A DNA stretch of 64,000 bases from Microvelia longipes (lineage: Eukaryota > Arthropoda > Insecta > Hemiptera > Veliidae): assembly GCA_018340805.1 (NCBI GenBank), contig JACMZG010000008.1, positions 57,098,196 through 57,162,195 of the forward strand. Direction: 5' to 3'. The position numbers and the translations under genes were made by a program. Below are positions 38,300-49,360 of this stretch, piece by piece (positions within the stretch are counted from its first letter, which is position 1; every line of letters starts with the position of its first letter). The notes under the pieces were generated by a model that had not been told where the DNA came from, did no database searches, and saw only the letters and a list, made by a program, of their open reading frames with translations.

Positions 38300-39322
38300 G
38301 AAGTGGTTAATGTTTTTATGTGATGTTTGAAAAATGAGATACAGAAACAGTGTTCCATCCAATCAGTCCCCATTTAATGGGGAACCACCTCAATCCTCTG
38401 GTGACACTGTGTGGTATACAGATGGATCTAAGATGGACTGTGGCTCTGGGAGTGGCATACATGAGGCTAATGCTAATCTCAAAACCTCATTTCCTTTAGA
38501 AAAGTATGCCACAGTGTTTCAGGCAGAAATATTTGCTATTAATGTCCGTCTAACAGAAAATATTAAAAAGAATTCTAATCAGAAGTCAATATTTTTACTG
38601 ACAGCCAAGCTGCTACTAAAGCTCTTGGTTCATTCAAAGTCAACTCTAAGCTTGTCTGGGAGTGCTTACAAAACCTACTGACCTTGTCACTCAACAATGA
38701 CATAGCAATCAGATGGGTGCCTGTCCATAAGGGAATTGAAGGTAATGAGCAACCAGACATCCTTGCCAAAAAGGGTTCTGAGACCACTCCTGTGTGCCCT
38801 GAACCCATAGTAGCCATACCAAAAACTATACCAAAAACTGTAGTTAAAGATTGGCTCTTAACCAATTACCTGCACCATAGGAACAAATCCTGTGGCATGA
38901 GGCACAGCACACTCATGTTAAAAGGACCCAGTCCCAAACTAACTGAAGATCTCTTCAGTATAAGCAGAAGGGACCTTAAAACAAACTGGACTACTAGTCA
39001 CTGTCACCTCCGAAAACACCTCCATACCATTATTATCTTTAAAGATAACCCAGTGTGTACGCTCTGTGAATCGAAAACTGTCATACTGTGATTCGGAAAC
39101 TCACATACTTCTGAGATGTGAAGCCTTAGCCTTTTAAAGGTTCTCAAACTTTGGTAGCAGCACTCTCACTAAGCTTGACCCTAACAATAAATCACTGGAA
39201 AAGAAGATCCTAGTGAAGTGGACAAATTGAGGGGATTGTTCAATAGACTTCCAGTCGCAGTGCAAATGGGGTCTATCCTCGACTCCAACCCCAATCACAA
39301 ATAATAATAATAATAATAATAA
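38300..39322 (+). pseudogene. 5'-truncated non-LTR retrotransposon: RNase H end, frameshifted
   Basis: The first frame (38334 on) gives WYTDGSKMDCGSGSG and FQAEIFAI, the D and E motifs of an RNase H domain. One frameshift near 38590 moves to a second frame reading IFTDSQAATKALGSFK, RWVPVHKGIEGNEQPDILAK and on to a CxxC-like end near 39091, with HILLRCEA just beyond. This is the C-terminal part of the polyprotein ORF of a Jockey- or I-like element. The 3' end has GACTCCAACCCC and an AAT-repeat tail at 39299-39322, as expected of target-primed insertion. Reverse transcriptase and endonuclease are missing, so it is a dead fragment inside eag intron 8. Confidence 0.85.
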
Positions 39323-39430
39323 GACCTCCTGAGTAGTTTTTACAAAGTTGTCTGTCTGTATGTGTATGTGTCTATTATCATTGTAGCTTCCTTGCATAAA
39401 TGAACTATCTATGCTAGAGAGTTCAAACTC
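39323..39430 (+). mobile_element. family A fragment
   Basis: It starts abruptly at AGACCTCCTGAGTAG directly after the AAT tail of the retrotransposon, then GTCTGTCTGTATGTGTATG and TATGCTAGAGAGTTC. It lacks the head, so the retrotransposon may have inserted into or beside it. Confidence 0.65.
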
Positions 39431-39451
39431 TCTAATAGTTGAACTGAAACT

Positions 39452-39520
39452 ACAATAGACTTCCAGTCTTGGTGAAAATGGGGTCTGTCCTCGACTCCAA
39501 CCCCAATGATAATAATAATT
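39452..39520 (+). mobile_element. second 3' end of the same non-LTR family
   Basis: CAATAGACTTCCAGTC, AAATGGGGTCTGTCCTCG and ACTCCAACCCCAATGATAA repeat the 3' end of the element at 38300-39322, again followed by AAT units. Only the last 60-odd bases are present. Confidence 0.7.
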
Positions 39521-39658
39521 AAGTTTTCTATTGTCTGCTGCTTGATATCTGTGAAATACTTTTGTGGTTCATACTGAGTGAATTTTTCAACGAAAAATGT
39601 GCTTATGAGATTGGGGTTATGGAGGGGGTGGACTTACTGATCATGAATATTTTTGAGG

Positions 39659-39659
<1 letters not shown>

Positions 39660-39746
<87 letters not shown>

Positions 39747-39747
39747 A
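39660..39747. repeat. (AT)n(GT)n microsatellite
   Basis: About 60 bases of AT followed by about 25 of GT, passing directly into a family B copy at 39748. The ORF across it is an artefact. Confidence 0.97.
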
Positions 39748-40020
39748 CAAGATTTTGTTCTTAGACATTTCTATAAGACATGATAACTTTCAAATGCATT
39801 CTCGGATACCTTGAAACCGAGAATGTCAATGTCCCAAACCCTATTGTTTATGAAATATTGTGACGTCATCAACCCACAATAATGACTCAGCAAAAAATCA
39901 TAAAACTACAAAAAAATGGAAGATCGTGCTGAAATTTTATTCACATGTACTAATATATATGGCTAACACATGTCTGAAGTAGTGGTTTGAAGTTTAACAT
40001 TTTTTAAGCCAGTTTACTGT
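39748..40020 (+). mobile_element. dispersed repeat family B next to eag exon I
   Basis: It contains TTCTTAGACATTTCTATAAG, ATGTCCCAAACCCTATTG, GTGACGTCATC, then CAACCCACAATAATGACTC and AGCAAAAA. It follows the microsatellite directly and ends about 50-180 bases before the exon I acceptor. Confidence 0.75.
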
Positions 40021-40070
40021 TAATTTTTTCTCATGATTAATAATAAGCTTGATAATAATTTGCTTTGTAG

Positions 40071-40267
40071 GCAAAGGAGATGTTTTTGGGGATGCATTTT
40101 GGAAAGATAATGCTGTTGGGCAGTCAGCAGCAAATGTTAGAGCCTTGACTTACTGTGATCTTCATACTATTAAAAGGGATCGATTGTTGGAGGTTTTAGA
40201 TTTTTATCAAGCATTTGCTAACTCATTTGCAAGAAATCTAATTCTTACTTATAACTTGAGGCACAGA
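40071..40267 (+). CDS. eag: eag exon I: end of cNBHD with intrinsic-ligand motif
   Basis: The exon follows TTTGTAG, completes a glycine codon and reads [40 protein letters not shown], then [20 protein letters not shown] and NLRHR. It completes the cNBHD beta roll and its C-helix. The TYNLR at 40247-40261 holds the YNL intrinsic-ligand residues that occupy the nucleotide pocket in solved KCNH structures (family knowledge). The donor is GTAAGT at 40268, phase 0. A repeat of family B with CRE- and AP-1-like motifs ends only some 50-180 bases upstream of the acceptor. Confidence 0.95.
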
Positions 40268-40316
40268 GTAAGTATTGAAAAATTTTAAATTTACATTTAT
40301 TCACCAACTGCTCTTA

Positions 40317-40440
40317 GCTTTATAACTTTTGACAGGGTCGTGTGTCTAATAATCAGCTAGAAGAAAGAAAACATAACGTTTGTAGCACAGTAAAAGGGAA
40401 GAAAAAAGTCCCTACAACTGCAAGGGGGCGATATGTTGGA
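40317..40440 (+). repeat. inverted repeat partner in eag intron 9 (other arm 41775-41905)
   Basis: TATAACTTTTGACA, AATCAGCTAGAAG and AAGGGAAGAAAAAAGTCCCT with ACTGCAAGGGGG match the inverse of 41775-41905 closely. A shorter related piece (CTATAACTTTCGACATGA) lies at 40848. Together they suggest a fold-back element of about 1.6 kb spanning most of intron 9. Confidence 0.6.
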
Positions 40441-41261
40441 GGAGGTGTTTTTCTGTCCCTCATCCTTAAATTTTGGTTCTGTTTTTCCTATTCTTTTTAT
40501 GGTCAATAAAAATCTTTTAGTAACCACTACCAACCAAAAGTAACCAGCACAATAGCCTAAAAATATATGCTGAAGCTATTAAATATAAGTAGATTAGGTT
40601 ATTGTTAATTTATAATTAATATTGATGTTAGTAATGCTTACTGGAGTTTTTTTTAACTTTATTGATTATTGTCTACAATAAATGTATTTGACATAGTGCT
40701 CATGCTGGTTAAAGTGACTTGGCAGTCTTAATAGGAGGAATCACCCAGTGGTGATACTCCTTGGCGTGGTAAGGTAAATGTTGACATTTTACTTATAATA
40801 TAAAAATTTGGAGGTGATACACAATGGTAATTATACTCCTTGCGCTATAACTTTCGACATGAAAAATTAACTGCTTTAATAGAAGCTGCAGGTGTCCAAC
40901 TTCAGATAAAAAAAAATTACCTACTGATACTTGGGTGATGTCACAGGATAACCATAGTGCAAAGCCCCATTGGGCGTGCTCAAAACACTTATGTCCTGAT
41001 CTATTTAATTTTGCATGTTCCCGCCAAGCCAGCTTATTTTTGTCGGTTAGCTCCTCTAGGGGCAACTGACAATGTAAGCAACAATTTCATAGAATCAGTA
41101 ATAAATTAATATCAAGATCAATACTAAATATATTAATATTAGAAAAAGAACTTAACTGTGCTAAGTTATAAATAAATTGTCATCACAATTTTTAATTTAT
41201 TTTTGAATTTTAGATGCAGTTTCCAATAAGACCTATTCTATTTTATAATTTTATTTTTACT

Positions 41262-41540
41262 TTTCCTCATTTATACCATAGGTATATAGGAAAAGTATTG
41301 TGTTTGCAAAAAAATACAAAACTGGGATGTCATCGAAATTATCCTTTTTAGGTGTTTTAAGACCTCCTAAGTGGTTTTAACAAAGTTTTCTGTGTGTGTG
41401 TTATCATCGTAGCTCCCAGTGTATTTAGAGAGTTGAAACTTACTAAAAAAAATCAGTCTATAGGTGTAGTTTTGCTATCTGAAAAATAGTTGTTATGAAG
41501 TTCTATAGAATTATTGCGAATTATAAAACAAAGTCTTTCG
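41262..41540 (+). mobile_element. dispersed repeat family A with full palindromic head
   Basis: The head ACTTTTCCTCATTTATACC - ATA - GGTATATAGGAAAAGT can form a long hairpin. AAAACTGGGATGTCATCG, TTTTAAGACCTCCTAAG, TAGCTCCCAGTGTATTTAG and ATCAGTCTATAGGTGTAG follow. It lies in eag intron 9. Confidence 0.8.
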
Positions 41541-41774
41541 TTTTATAATATGTTTTGTAAAAATCCGTCTTTCCGGGTAGGAGTTAAATAAATAATTATA
41601 TAATTCAGATTGAGTATGCTAGAATCCTATGAAATAACAATATCAAAAGAAACATTTTTCAAAGTAAAAAGAAATGATAAAAATATTTTTATTTGAATGA
41701 TAGAAGGGATAAGATTAGAAGTGATTGAGATCACAAGTGCCACGGAGTGGGTAAAATAACCTGACTCATCCCCA

Positions 41775-41905
41775 CTTACGGCCCCCTTGCAACTGTAGGG
41801 ACTTTTTTCTTCCCTTTACTATGTATCAAGCATTGCATTTTCTCCCTTCCAGCTGATTTTTAGTCAAATAATCATGTCAAAAGTTATAGTGCAAGGATTA
41901 TAGTG
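41775..41905 (-). repeat. inverted repeat partner in eag intron 9 (other arm 40317-40440)
   Basis: Inverse of the first arm: CCCCCTTGCAACTGTAGGG, ACTTTTTTCTTCCCTTTACT and CAGCTGATTTTTAG with CAAAAGTTATAG. Confidence 0.6.
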
Positions 41906-42320
41906 TTGCTTTTGTAGACATCTAAGCATTCCTAAAAACAAAATACTTGAAGTGGGGGGGAGACCCAAATGATTTACTAAAATGCAATACATTTTAAAAG
42001 ACTCAATACAGTTAAAAATATTTTATTTTGAAGTTTTATTAACTTTATCTTTAAACTATGGCCAATTTTAAAAATCCTGAGTAAAAGTTACCCCCTCCCC
42101 ACCCCCTCACACCTCTGGTAGAAATTCGTTTCTTGAAGATCTTCAACAATGCCAGTTGGCATTTACTTAATTTCTTTCAACTTGGAGATGGGTTCTGTAA
42201 AACTTCTTTTGTGTTAAGATGTGAATTTATAACAATTTTAATAGTATTAATATGTATCTTTTTGTATGTTTTCTAAATTTGCCTTGAAATGTTCATAATG
42301 TTTTGCTGCTTTTTATTTAG

Positions 42321-43340
42321 CTAATATTTAGGAAAGTGGCTGATGTGAGAAGGGAAAAAGAATTAGCTGAGAGAAGGAAAAACGAGCCGCAGCTTGATCA
42401 AAATCAAGATCATCTAGTGAGAAAAATATTTTCTAAATTTAGAAGAGACAGAACTGCTTTGACCCCACAGTCTTCCCAGACACAAAGCCCTTCCCAAGAC
42501 CCAGAGAAAGGAGAAAAGAGTGAAGGAGCTACTAGTCCTGGTGGCACTAGAATATTAAGTGTTACTGAAAAAGAGGATGGTGGCATAACTGGGCCCATAG
42601 TAACACCACCTGCCACTACTCCTGCCACTACCCGCCCCACAACAGTGAGGGCTAGCAAATGGGGTCGATTGTTAGGTTCAAGCCTAGAATCGGATGGCAG
42701 TGCCAAATCTGTCCGAGACTCTCCTGGGGGTTCGAACGGGTCAGGAAATAAAGTTTTTCCAAAAGTTCAAAAAGCTGTTTCAGCACCTGTTGCACGTCAA
42801 GATACAATAGAAGAAATAGTAGAGCTTGATGACAGACCTGCTCGCCCCACTAATTTAAAGAAAATTGAGTCTTCCGATTCGGCCAAATCAGAACCTCCCT
42901 TGTTTCGTCCTACTGCTGTCCAGCCACCTCAGGAGTACAAAGAAATTATGACTAACTTGATGGACTTCAAGGTTGACATGAGGTTAGAAGTACAAAAGTT
43001 AAATCAGAAGGTGGCGAGAATGGAAGAGCTCTTGGTAGAAGTACTTAGTCGGCTTGGAACAGGTAGTCCGACAAGTGCTTCCAGTGCGGAGGTAAACGGT
43101 CGAACAGCTGGGGGTAGTCAAGAAGTTGTTGCTGCTGTTCGGAAGCGACGTTCTAAATCCAGAAGCAAAGGTTTGCCTGGGGCCAGGTCCTCTCCGACAG
43201 AGGTCCGCTCCGAGCCTGATCAGGCAGATCAGTCATCTCCATCGTCCTCTCACACACCTACCACTCCCCATTCTTCATCCAGAGTTGACGATGACTCGTC
43301 CAAGAGGCCTTATCCCCGCAGACCTAGAGAGTTTCTTTAG
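42321..43340 (+). CDS. eag: eag exon J: terminal exon, cytoplasmic tail and stop
   Basis: After TTTATTTAG the exon reads LIFRKVADVRREKELAERRK, then NEPQLDQNQDHLVRKIFSKF, and runs open for 339 codons to TAG at 43338. VRKIFSKFRR (42417-42446) aligns with the BDC2 calmodulin-binding motif of KCNH1. KVFPKVQKAVSAPVARQDTI includes RQDT, with the Thr codon at 42804-42806, matching the CaMKII-binding and phosphorylation segment of Drosophila Eag. IMTNLMDFKVDMRLEVQKLN and the following heptads (42932-43058) form the C-terminal coiled coil used in tetramer assembly. VRKRRSKSRSK (about 43137-43170) is a basic, NLS-like cluster also found in Drosophila. The rest is Ser/Thr/Pro-rich and probably disordered. 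The tail is shorter than the Drosophila one, and the protein ends RPREFL. Confidence 0.96.
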   Translation, partial: LIFRKVADVRREKELAERRKNEPQLDQNQDHLVRKIFSKFRRDRTALTPQSSQTQSPSQDPEKGEKSEGATSPGGTRILSVTEKEDGGITGPIVTPPATTPATTRPTTVRASKWGRLLGSSLESDGSAKSVRDSPGGSNGSGNKVFPKVQKAVSAPVARQDTIEEIVELDDRPARPTNLKKIESSDSAKSEPPLFRPTAVQPPQEYKEIMTNLMDFKVDMRLEVQKLNQKVARMEELLVEVLSRLGTGSPTSASSAEVNGRTAGGSQEVVAAVRKRRSKSRSKGLPGARSSPTEVRSEPDQADQSSPSSSHTPTTPHSSSRVDDDSSKRPYPRRPREFL

Positions 43341-44311
43341 CACTCCGTCATCTTATGTCTTTCTTTTGTTAAAAGCATCTACTGCTTATACCAGAAATAC
43401 CGTGATATTAATGTGTATTTAATTTAAATAGGTTTACTAATAAGTTGAATTTATTTTGAACTAACTTGTTCTGTAAATTTGTAGGTACTCTGTGCTCCAT
43501 AATTGTGGTATGATAGAAAATTAACTATTTAGGAAAAATATTAATACTTTAGGTCTTTCAGATATTTTAATCAATTAATTGTTCATCTTAATACAGATTC
43601 TAAATTGATTTATATGTTTCCTGCTTCCTGATAAGTTATGATATCTCATTACTTATCACAATATTGTAATATTATTCAAAATGCTGTAGAGTTTTTTTTT
43701 ATTATTTACTTCATTCTAACTACTTTGATTTTGTTGAAAATATGTTAAGTTATTTTTCTGATATTTTAGTTGACATTATTAAAATAATAGATCTATTTAA
43801 ATCCTCCTACCAAGCCACATTATCGAGTACAGATTACCATACTGCTATGTATTGATAAAAGCTGGATCTCACTATGCTGATCTTTCAAATAGAATCAAAT
43901 CATGGCATCATCTTATTGCTTAAGTATGATGTAAGTCTTGAGGACTTAGTAAAAAATTCTTAGGTAAGATGATAACAAAACTTCTTAGGTAAGATAACTG
44001 TTCAATGTGAAATTTTGTTGCAATCTTAATTTAGAAATTTAGTTGTATGGGAAAAATTATTATTAAGAAACTTGATTGGTTTATAATGTGAAATTTGTTC
44101 GTGAGCTATCCAATAGGACTCTACTTTATTTACTAATGATCTATTTTGATACATTAACCAGTACCAATTTTTAATCATCATTTTCCCATGCTCTCAATTT
44201 CTAAATTTAATTGGCAACATGTAAAGGTTAGCTCTTGAAATCCACACCTAAATACTTATAATAATTCTTATAAGTATTTAAAAACTACGTACTCAAAAGA
44301 AATTGAATAAA
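43341..44311 (+). other. eag: eag 3' untranslated region (3' end uncertain)
   Basis: Sequence after the TAG stop is AT-rich and has no ORF or splice pattern of note. Candidate poly(A) signals are ATTAAA at 43778-43783 and AATAAA at 44306-44311; further AATAAA copies follow near 44380, 44557, 44891 and 45017. I end the entry at the first AATAAA, but a UTR reaching about 45 kb is equally possible. Confidence 0.5.
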
Positions 44312-46493
44312 TAATACGAGTTTTTATTAATTTTCTTTATATGGGGCCAGGGTTTTAATAGATTTATTTTATAAAGAAAAATAAAATACTAAAAAAGTTA
44401 CTAAATTTTAATTATGCGGCATGTTGAAAACAAATTACAAAAATAAAACTTGAAGATAATTATAAATAATTATATATATGTGTATAAAATATACAGCAAC
44501 ATTTCATTCTTTTGAGATGTTTGCTGATGTATAATAATCTAAGTCTTTCCTTTTTAAATAAAACTGTATGATCTGTTTTTTATAAATACTATTTTGCTAT
44601 TATAGATTTGTAGATATTACTATTATTATTAAAAAAATCTATGCCTGCTTCTAACTTTCACGTGTGGAGTTTAAAAAAATGAAAAAATACAATTATATAT
44701 TAAGTATAAATACTGTGTACAAAAAATTATTATTAATTAAAAAAAACTAAGGAATTGTAAAAAAATCTATTGTTGCGTTTTATAAGTTTTAATCTTCTTG
44801 TTATTATTATTTGTCCTTTTTTCTATAGTCTAACTTTTTTTCTAGTAAAAAATGCCTAGATTTTTCTTAGGATATTCATTGTAATGACTCCAGAATAAAT
44901 GTGTATGTATTTTATTTTATTGATTTGATTTTAATTTTTTCTTTTTATTTATATAATATTAGGAGCCAATATTGAAATGTATTTTGAAAATGTGCTATGG
45001 TTAAAATCGTTATTTTGAATAAATCCATCAAGACTGATTCGTTAGTCCATATTTTTACTGTAATACTCTAATTAATTCTGTGAAGGTTTTTTATAATTCT
45101 TTTATTTTACTTAGTTGTTGAAGAGACAACAAAGAAGTTATATTAGAAAGAGAATTAAGGTTAAATTTTTAGTCAGTTCTATAATAGCCCATTTTTTATT
45201 TTATTGACCCTTAATGGTAATATCTTCCAGAAAGAGACATTTCAGGCATTTTAATGATTTTATTGCCTAGAGGTAAACTTAAATAGATATGACCATGATT
45301 ACTTCCCCATAAATGATATAATAATAGAGGTATACTGCTTTTTGAAATAGAAGCATTGGAATGGTTAATAACATGTACTTTAAGTTAAAATGTGAATAAA
45401 AATATAAAAAATAGGTAATCTAATTCATTGTCAATAATTATTTATTACTAAATCAGTTTTATCCAGACTATTGATGCAAATGAAGTGGTTGTTTAATCAT
45501 ATTACATCTTATCATCTTTAGATAAAAACTTTTCATCCAACATAAATTAATGGCTAAACCACTCAGAACTTTTGGTGAATTGATGTTTTATAAAAACTCA
45601 TAAAATAATTGTATTTTAGGATCTGTAGCCTTTTATTGTCCTTTTAAATTTTTATCTGTAAAAAATATACCAATATTTGATCAATTATTTTGATGCATGT
45701 GAATATTATCAAAATATTTTAGAACAGTTCCACCTGAAAAAACTCATATTATTAATACAGTTGTCTCTAACCTTTTTTCATACATGTGAGTATTATAGAA
45801 TTATTATTATTCATGTGTATTTTACTAATACATTTCCTTTGTAATTAATATTCTCTAAGACTTAACTGTGATTCTAGATCCAGTATTCATCATGTTTGAG
45901 TGGGATATGATCATAAAATACTTAAATTTTTCAGATTATAATTACAAATTAATATTTATTTTTTACTTTTATTTTCTAATGAATCAGTGTACTGTTTAAT
46001 TATAATAAAAGTCAATTTTAAAGATAATAATAATTCCATAGCATAGAAAACAAATATTTGAGGAAAGAAAGGAAGATTAATATAATTTAATTGTTAAGCT
46101 CAAATCTTAAATATTGGAGGTTTTTAGGACTATGTTAATTCCTTTATAAATGTATGTAAATATATAATTAAAAATGAATGATGTAAATAAAATTTTAATT
46201 TTTAAAAATATAATTATAAAATTTTGTTATATAGTGCGATTATATTGCATTAGGCATCTTTTGTAAATTGCAAATTAAAAAGACTATTAATTTTTAAAAG
46301 AGTAAATAAGCAAAAATAATACTAATTAAGCAATACTTAATTTTCAAGCTGTGTTAACTTTTCTTGCAACAGGATTTTTTAATTACTTCTTTTGTTTTCA
46401 TTTTTATTAAGTTTGGTGTTCAGCTAATGGGACTCAGTTATCTCTAGAACCTAGAAAACCGTGAAATAAGTAATATTTGTTTCTGACATCAGG

Positions 46494-47080
46494 GGTTTAG
46501 GTTCACTTTGTACAGGACATGAAATGCAAAATTTGTATTCACTATAAAAAGTAGTTTTTTTGGGTGGCAGTAAAGTAGACACTTTACATCCTTATAAATG
46601 TAGGTGAAATGTGTTTTTAAAGTCCTGTGACAGTTTTGTAGTTTTTTACTGTTGGCGGCAGTAAAAGAGTTTTTACTGTCGCTGGTGAAGTTCCTTAAAC
46701 TAAAAGGTTATAATATTACTTTCCTTGTTCTTCTTACTTTATTTGTTTATCAAATAAACAATCGAATGTTTTAGTTAACAAAGTTCTTTTTATTTTCGGA
46801 AAGTGGGTTATTAATTATTTATTATCAAGAGTTTAATAATCATGGATAGTGATTCAGGCATTCAAAGTATGCTGCCAGAATTGAAACTTTTGGCCAACAA
46901 GGTGATTTTTAGCCAAAACTACAGCCAATGTTTATACATAATACTGTTTTTCTTGTAAATAGTTGTTTACTATTACTACGCCCGAAAAGAAATAGCCTAT
47001 GCTGCACGACTGGGAATGGCTTTTTTTACCTCAGCTCCTATTACTGTAAATATAGTTGCCATAGTAAAAAAAAGACCTTC
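46494..47080 (+). repeat. dispersed repeat pair, first copy (second about 53992-54880)
   Basis: Both share TTTAGGTTCACTTT, GTACAG, ATGAAATGCAAAATTTGTAT near the start and TTTTTTTACCTCAGCTCCT near the end, in the same order. Between them lie ACTGTTGGCGGCAGTAAA and a short AGTAAAAGAGTTTTTACT palindrome in the first copy. The small ORFs here look repeat-derived. Confidence 0.5.
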
Positions 47081-47659
47081 TTTCAAGTCTTACATAATAT
47101 ACTATTTTTTAACTACATTTTGTTGTAATTCAGCTATAGTTTCTCTAAATTTAGGGTTGCTAATTTTAGCCAAGATCGATCGGGACAAATCTGGCAAGCG
47201 AGATAGAGGTTAGTCCATGTATGCAACTCAGCTGTAAAGAATGATTAGAAACTAATTAATGAGCGAAGTAAGGCAATAATAAATTGCCACAACAATAAGT
47301 ATCACTTTAGATTATTCACTTCACTATTACATGGACAAATTTTAAAGCTTAAATCAATTCTTCATAACGTTAACCCTTCAGCTCTAATTTACAAACCAAA
47401 TATAAATTAAAAATAATTTTAAATGATTGAAAGTATATTTAGTTTTTGAAAATATTAATTCCTTCCTTTAGAATTGCTGTTTTTGAATAATATAATATTA
47501 CAGGAAAAAAGGCTTGCACGTTTTGTATTTTTTGAAAAATTAATTAAAAATAGATAATATTGGGACATTTTTAGATGGAATTTTAAATTTGAATGGGACT
47601 GTCTAGTTGAAATAAGGACGCCTGACCACACTGTGTTAACAGTATAACCTTCTTGCTGT

Positions 47660-48343
47660 TACAGTATAAAGAAACTAATACTTAGAGGGAGGATTCTACA
47701 GCTCTTATCACTCTGAGTTGTGCGGTACCATAACTGTATATTGGGGACGTAATTTTTTGATTTTTTTTATAATAATTGCAATTTTTTATAAATACCACAT
47801 TATTTTTGACCGTTTTGTCTTAAAATAAGTAAAATGAGTTTTTTAAATAAGTTTTAATTATTATCTATTGCATATATTCTTTAAATATCTGTTTTGAATA
47901 AAGTTAATTAATGTGTTGTTACTGAAAAATGCCCACTGTTTGGTGGTTGTATTATAAATATGTGCTCTGATGGGGGTTGTAGAGGGGTAGGGAGTCTCTC
48001 GATTTTTGACCGTTTTGTCTTAAAATAAGTAAAATGAGTTTTTTAAATAAGTTTTAATTATTATCTATTGCATATATTCTTTAAATATCTGTTTTGAATA
48101 AAGTTAATTAATGTGTTGTTACTGAAGAATGCCCACTGTTTGGTGGTTGTATTATAAATATGTGCTCTGATGAGGGTTGTAGAGGGGTAGGGAGTCTCTC
48201 GTCTCCCTCTAGGGAGGCTATAGTGGGAGTAAGAATAGCTATGGAATGCACTGAAAACTGTCTCACTTCTAGACCCTTTATCACTATGCTATTTTACCTA
48301 AGTCCTCCCTCTTAGTATTAGTCTCTTTTTTTCTTTACTATAG
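47660..48343. mobile_element. MITE with internal tandem duplication
   Basis: The left AAAGAAACTAATACTTAGAG, GGAGGATT is the inverse of AGTCCTCCCTCTTAGTATTA, GTCTCTTTT at the right. Inside are two 200-base direct repeats. A related end module is present in the family C element at 31606-31695. Confidence 0.75.
47802..48201 (+). repeat. 200-base tandem duplication, about 99 percent identical
   Basis: Units at 47802-48001 and 48002-48201 start ATTTTTGACCGTTTTGTC and end GGGAGTCTCTCG. I see only two differences (GAAAAATG/GAAGAATG and GGGGGTTG/GAGGGTTG). Confidence 0.95.
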
Positions 48344-49192
48344 AAATTCAACTTAAAGTAATAATCAATTACATGTAATTAATAATTGATTAAATTCTTA
48401 ATCTTGGCCTCTGAAAAAATAGTATTCCCTTGCCTAGGAGCATAATATACTATTTTGTTAATTAAATTATTTAAAATTTTGAATTCTCAGGAATTACTTT
48501 AAAATATCTTTCAACTTAATTTTTTATCAATTTTACTTTTTCATTCGTGTTTAATTTCTTTTACTTTATCCACAAATGTTTCTAATCTCAAATTACTGAA
48601 ATCTTTTTAGGTTTTTCATACATTACCTGATCATAGTGACGCTGAAGTCTTTATTATTTTGACCTTATTAAATTTAAATATTTCTAAATCAGCTTTTAAG
48701 ATGTGGTTAGTGACATTGTACCCTGGTCACTATCCAACAGGGTTATTAAATATCTATCTGAAAGTTTTAAAATTTAATTAAATTCATCTGTCAGAGTTAA
48801 ACTTTTTGGTTTACTTTATTACTGTGAAATTATTTTTTAAAACAATTAAGGGTTTTTTTAAATGTTAAATAATCTATTATAACTAAACTTATTTATACAG
48901 TTTTTAGTGAATTTATTCTTGAATTGAGTTCCACAATAGCTGAAGCAACCAGTTTTTTCTCCAAAATAAGACACATTAACTTTTATTTTGGATTCATTTA
49001 TTTTTACTTCAATATTAGTTCTGTATGTGCCACTTTTAATACTTAATTCATGTTTATGGAATTAATTACTGTGAATGAAATTGACATTCATCAAATATTG
49101 CCCATAGTGGCAATTTTTTCATTTAAAGCAAATTTTTAATCCCAATTCAATATATCATGGATTTTTAAGGATATTTTAGAATTATTTTCCCC

Positions 49193-49196
<4 letters not shown>

Positions 49197-49251
<55 letters not shown>

Positions 49252-49360
49252 TATATGTATATATATATATATAATATATATATATATATTATATATATAT
49301 ATAATATATATATATATATCTGTGTGGTGTGTGTGTATGTATGTATGTATGTGTGTATAC
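49197..49360. repeat. (AT)n with GT/GTAT tail
   Basis: AT dinucleotides to about 49320, then GTGT and GTAT units, again directly followed by a family B copy. Confidence 0.95.

Larger units (their letters stand above)
3231..43340 (+). other. eag: eag potassium channel gene, 3' ten coding exons (partial gene)
   Basis: Ten exons were assembled by matching translated segments to the Eag/KCNH1 family and placing each border at a GT/AG pair that keeps frame. Exon lengths are 133, 132, 131, 468, 169, 261, 200, 253, 197 and 1020, in total 2964 bases or 987 residues plus stop. Entry is at phase 0. The start codon, PAS-cap and early PAS lie upstream of the window. The product is a voltage-gated, outward-rectifying K+ channel subunit that forms tetramers in the plasma membrane and shapes neuronal and muscle excitability (family knowledge). 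Introns in view are about 18532, 201, 3845, 5947 (6019 with the proximal donor), 1180, 512, 2386, 2490 and 2053 bases. Identity to Eag rather than Erg or Elk is clear from the S1-S6 sequence and the C-terminal tail. The exon model is from reading, not from transcripts. Confidence 0.96.

Noticed and set aside
40338..40500. ACAG followed by an open in-frame stretch starting GRVSNNQ after exon I, a possible alternative C-terminus
   Set aside because: The sequence is an inverted repeat copy (partner at 41775-41905), and the peptide has no family similarity; the true next exon at 42321 matches Eag exactly.
42410..42706. Minus-strand ORF and +2-frame ORF (43126-43422) over eag exon J
   Set aside because: Both are shadows of the real terminal exon, which shows conserved coiled-coil and CaMKII motifs.
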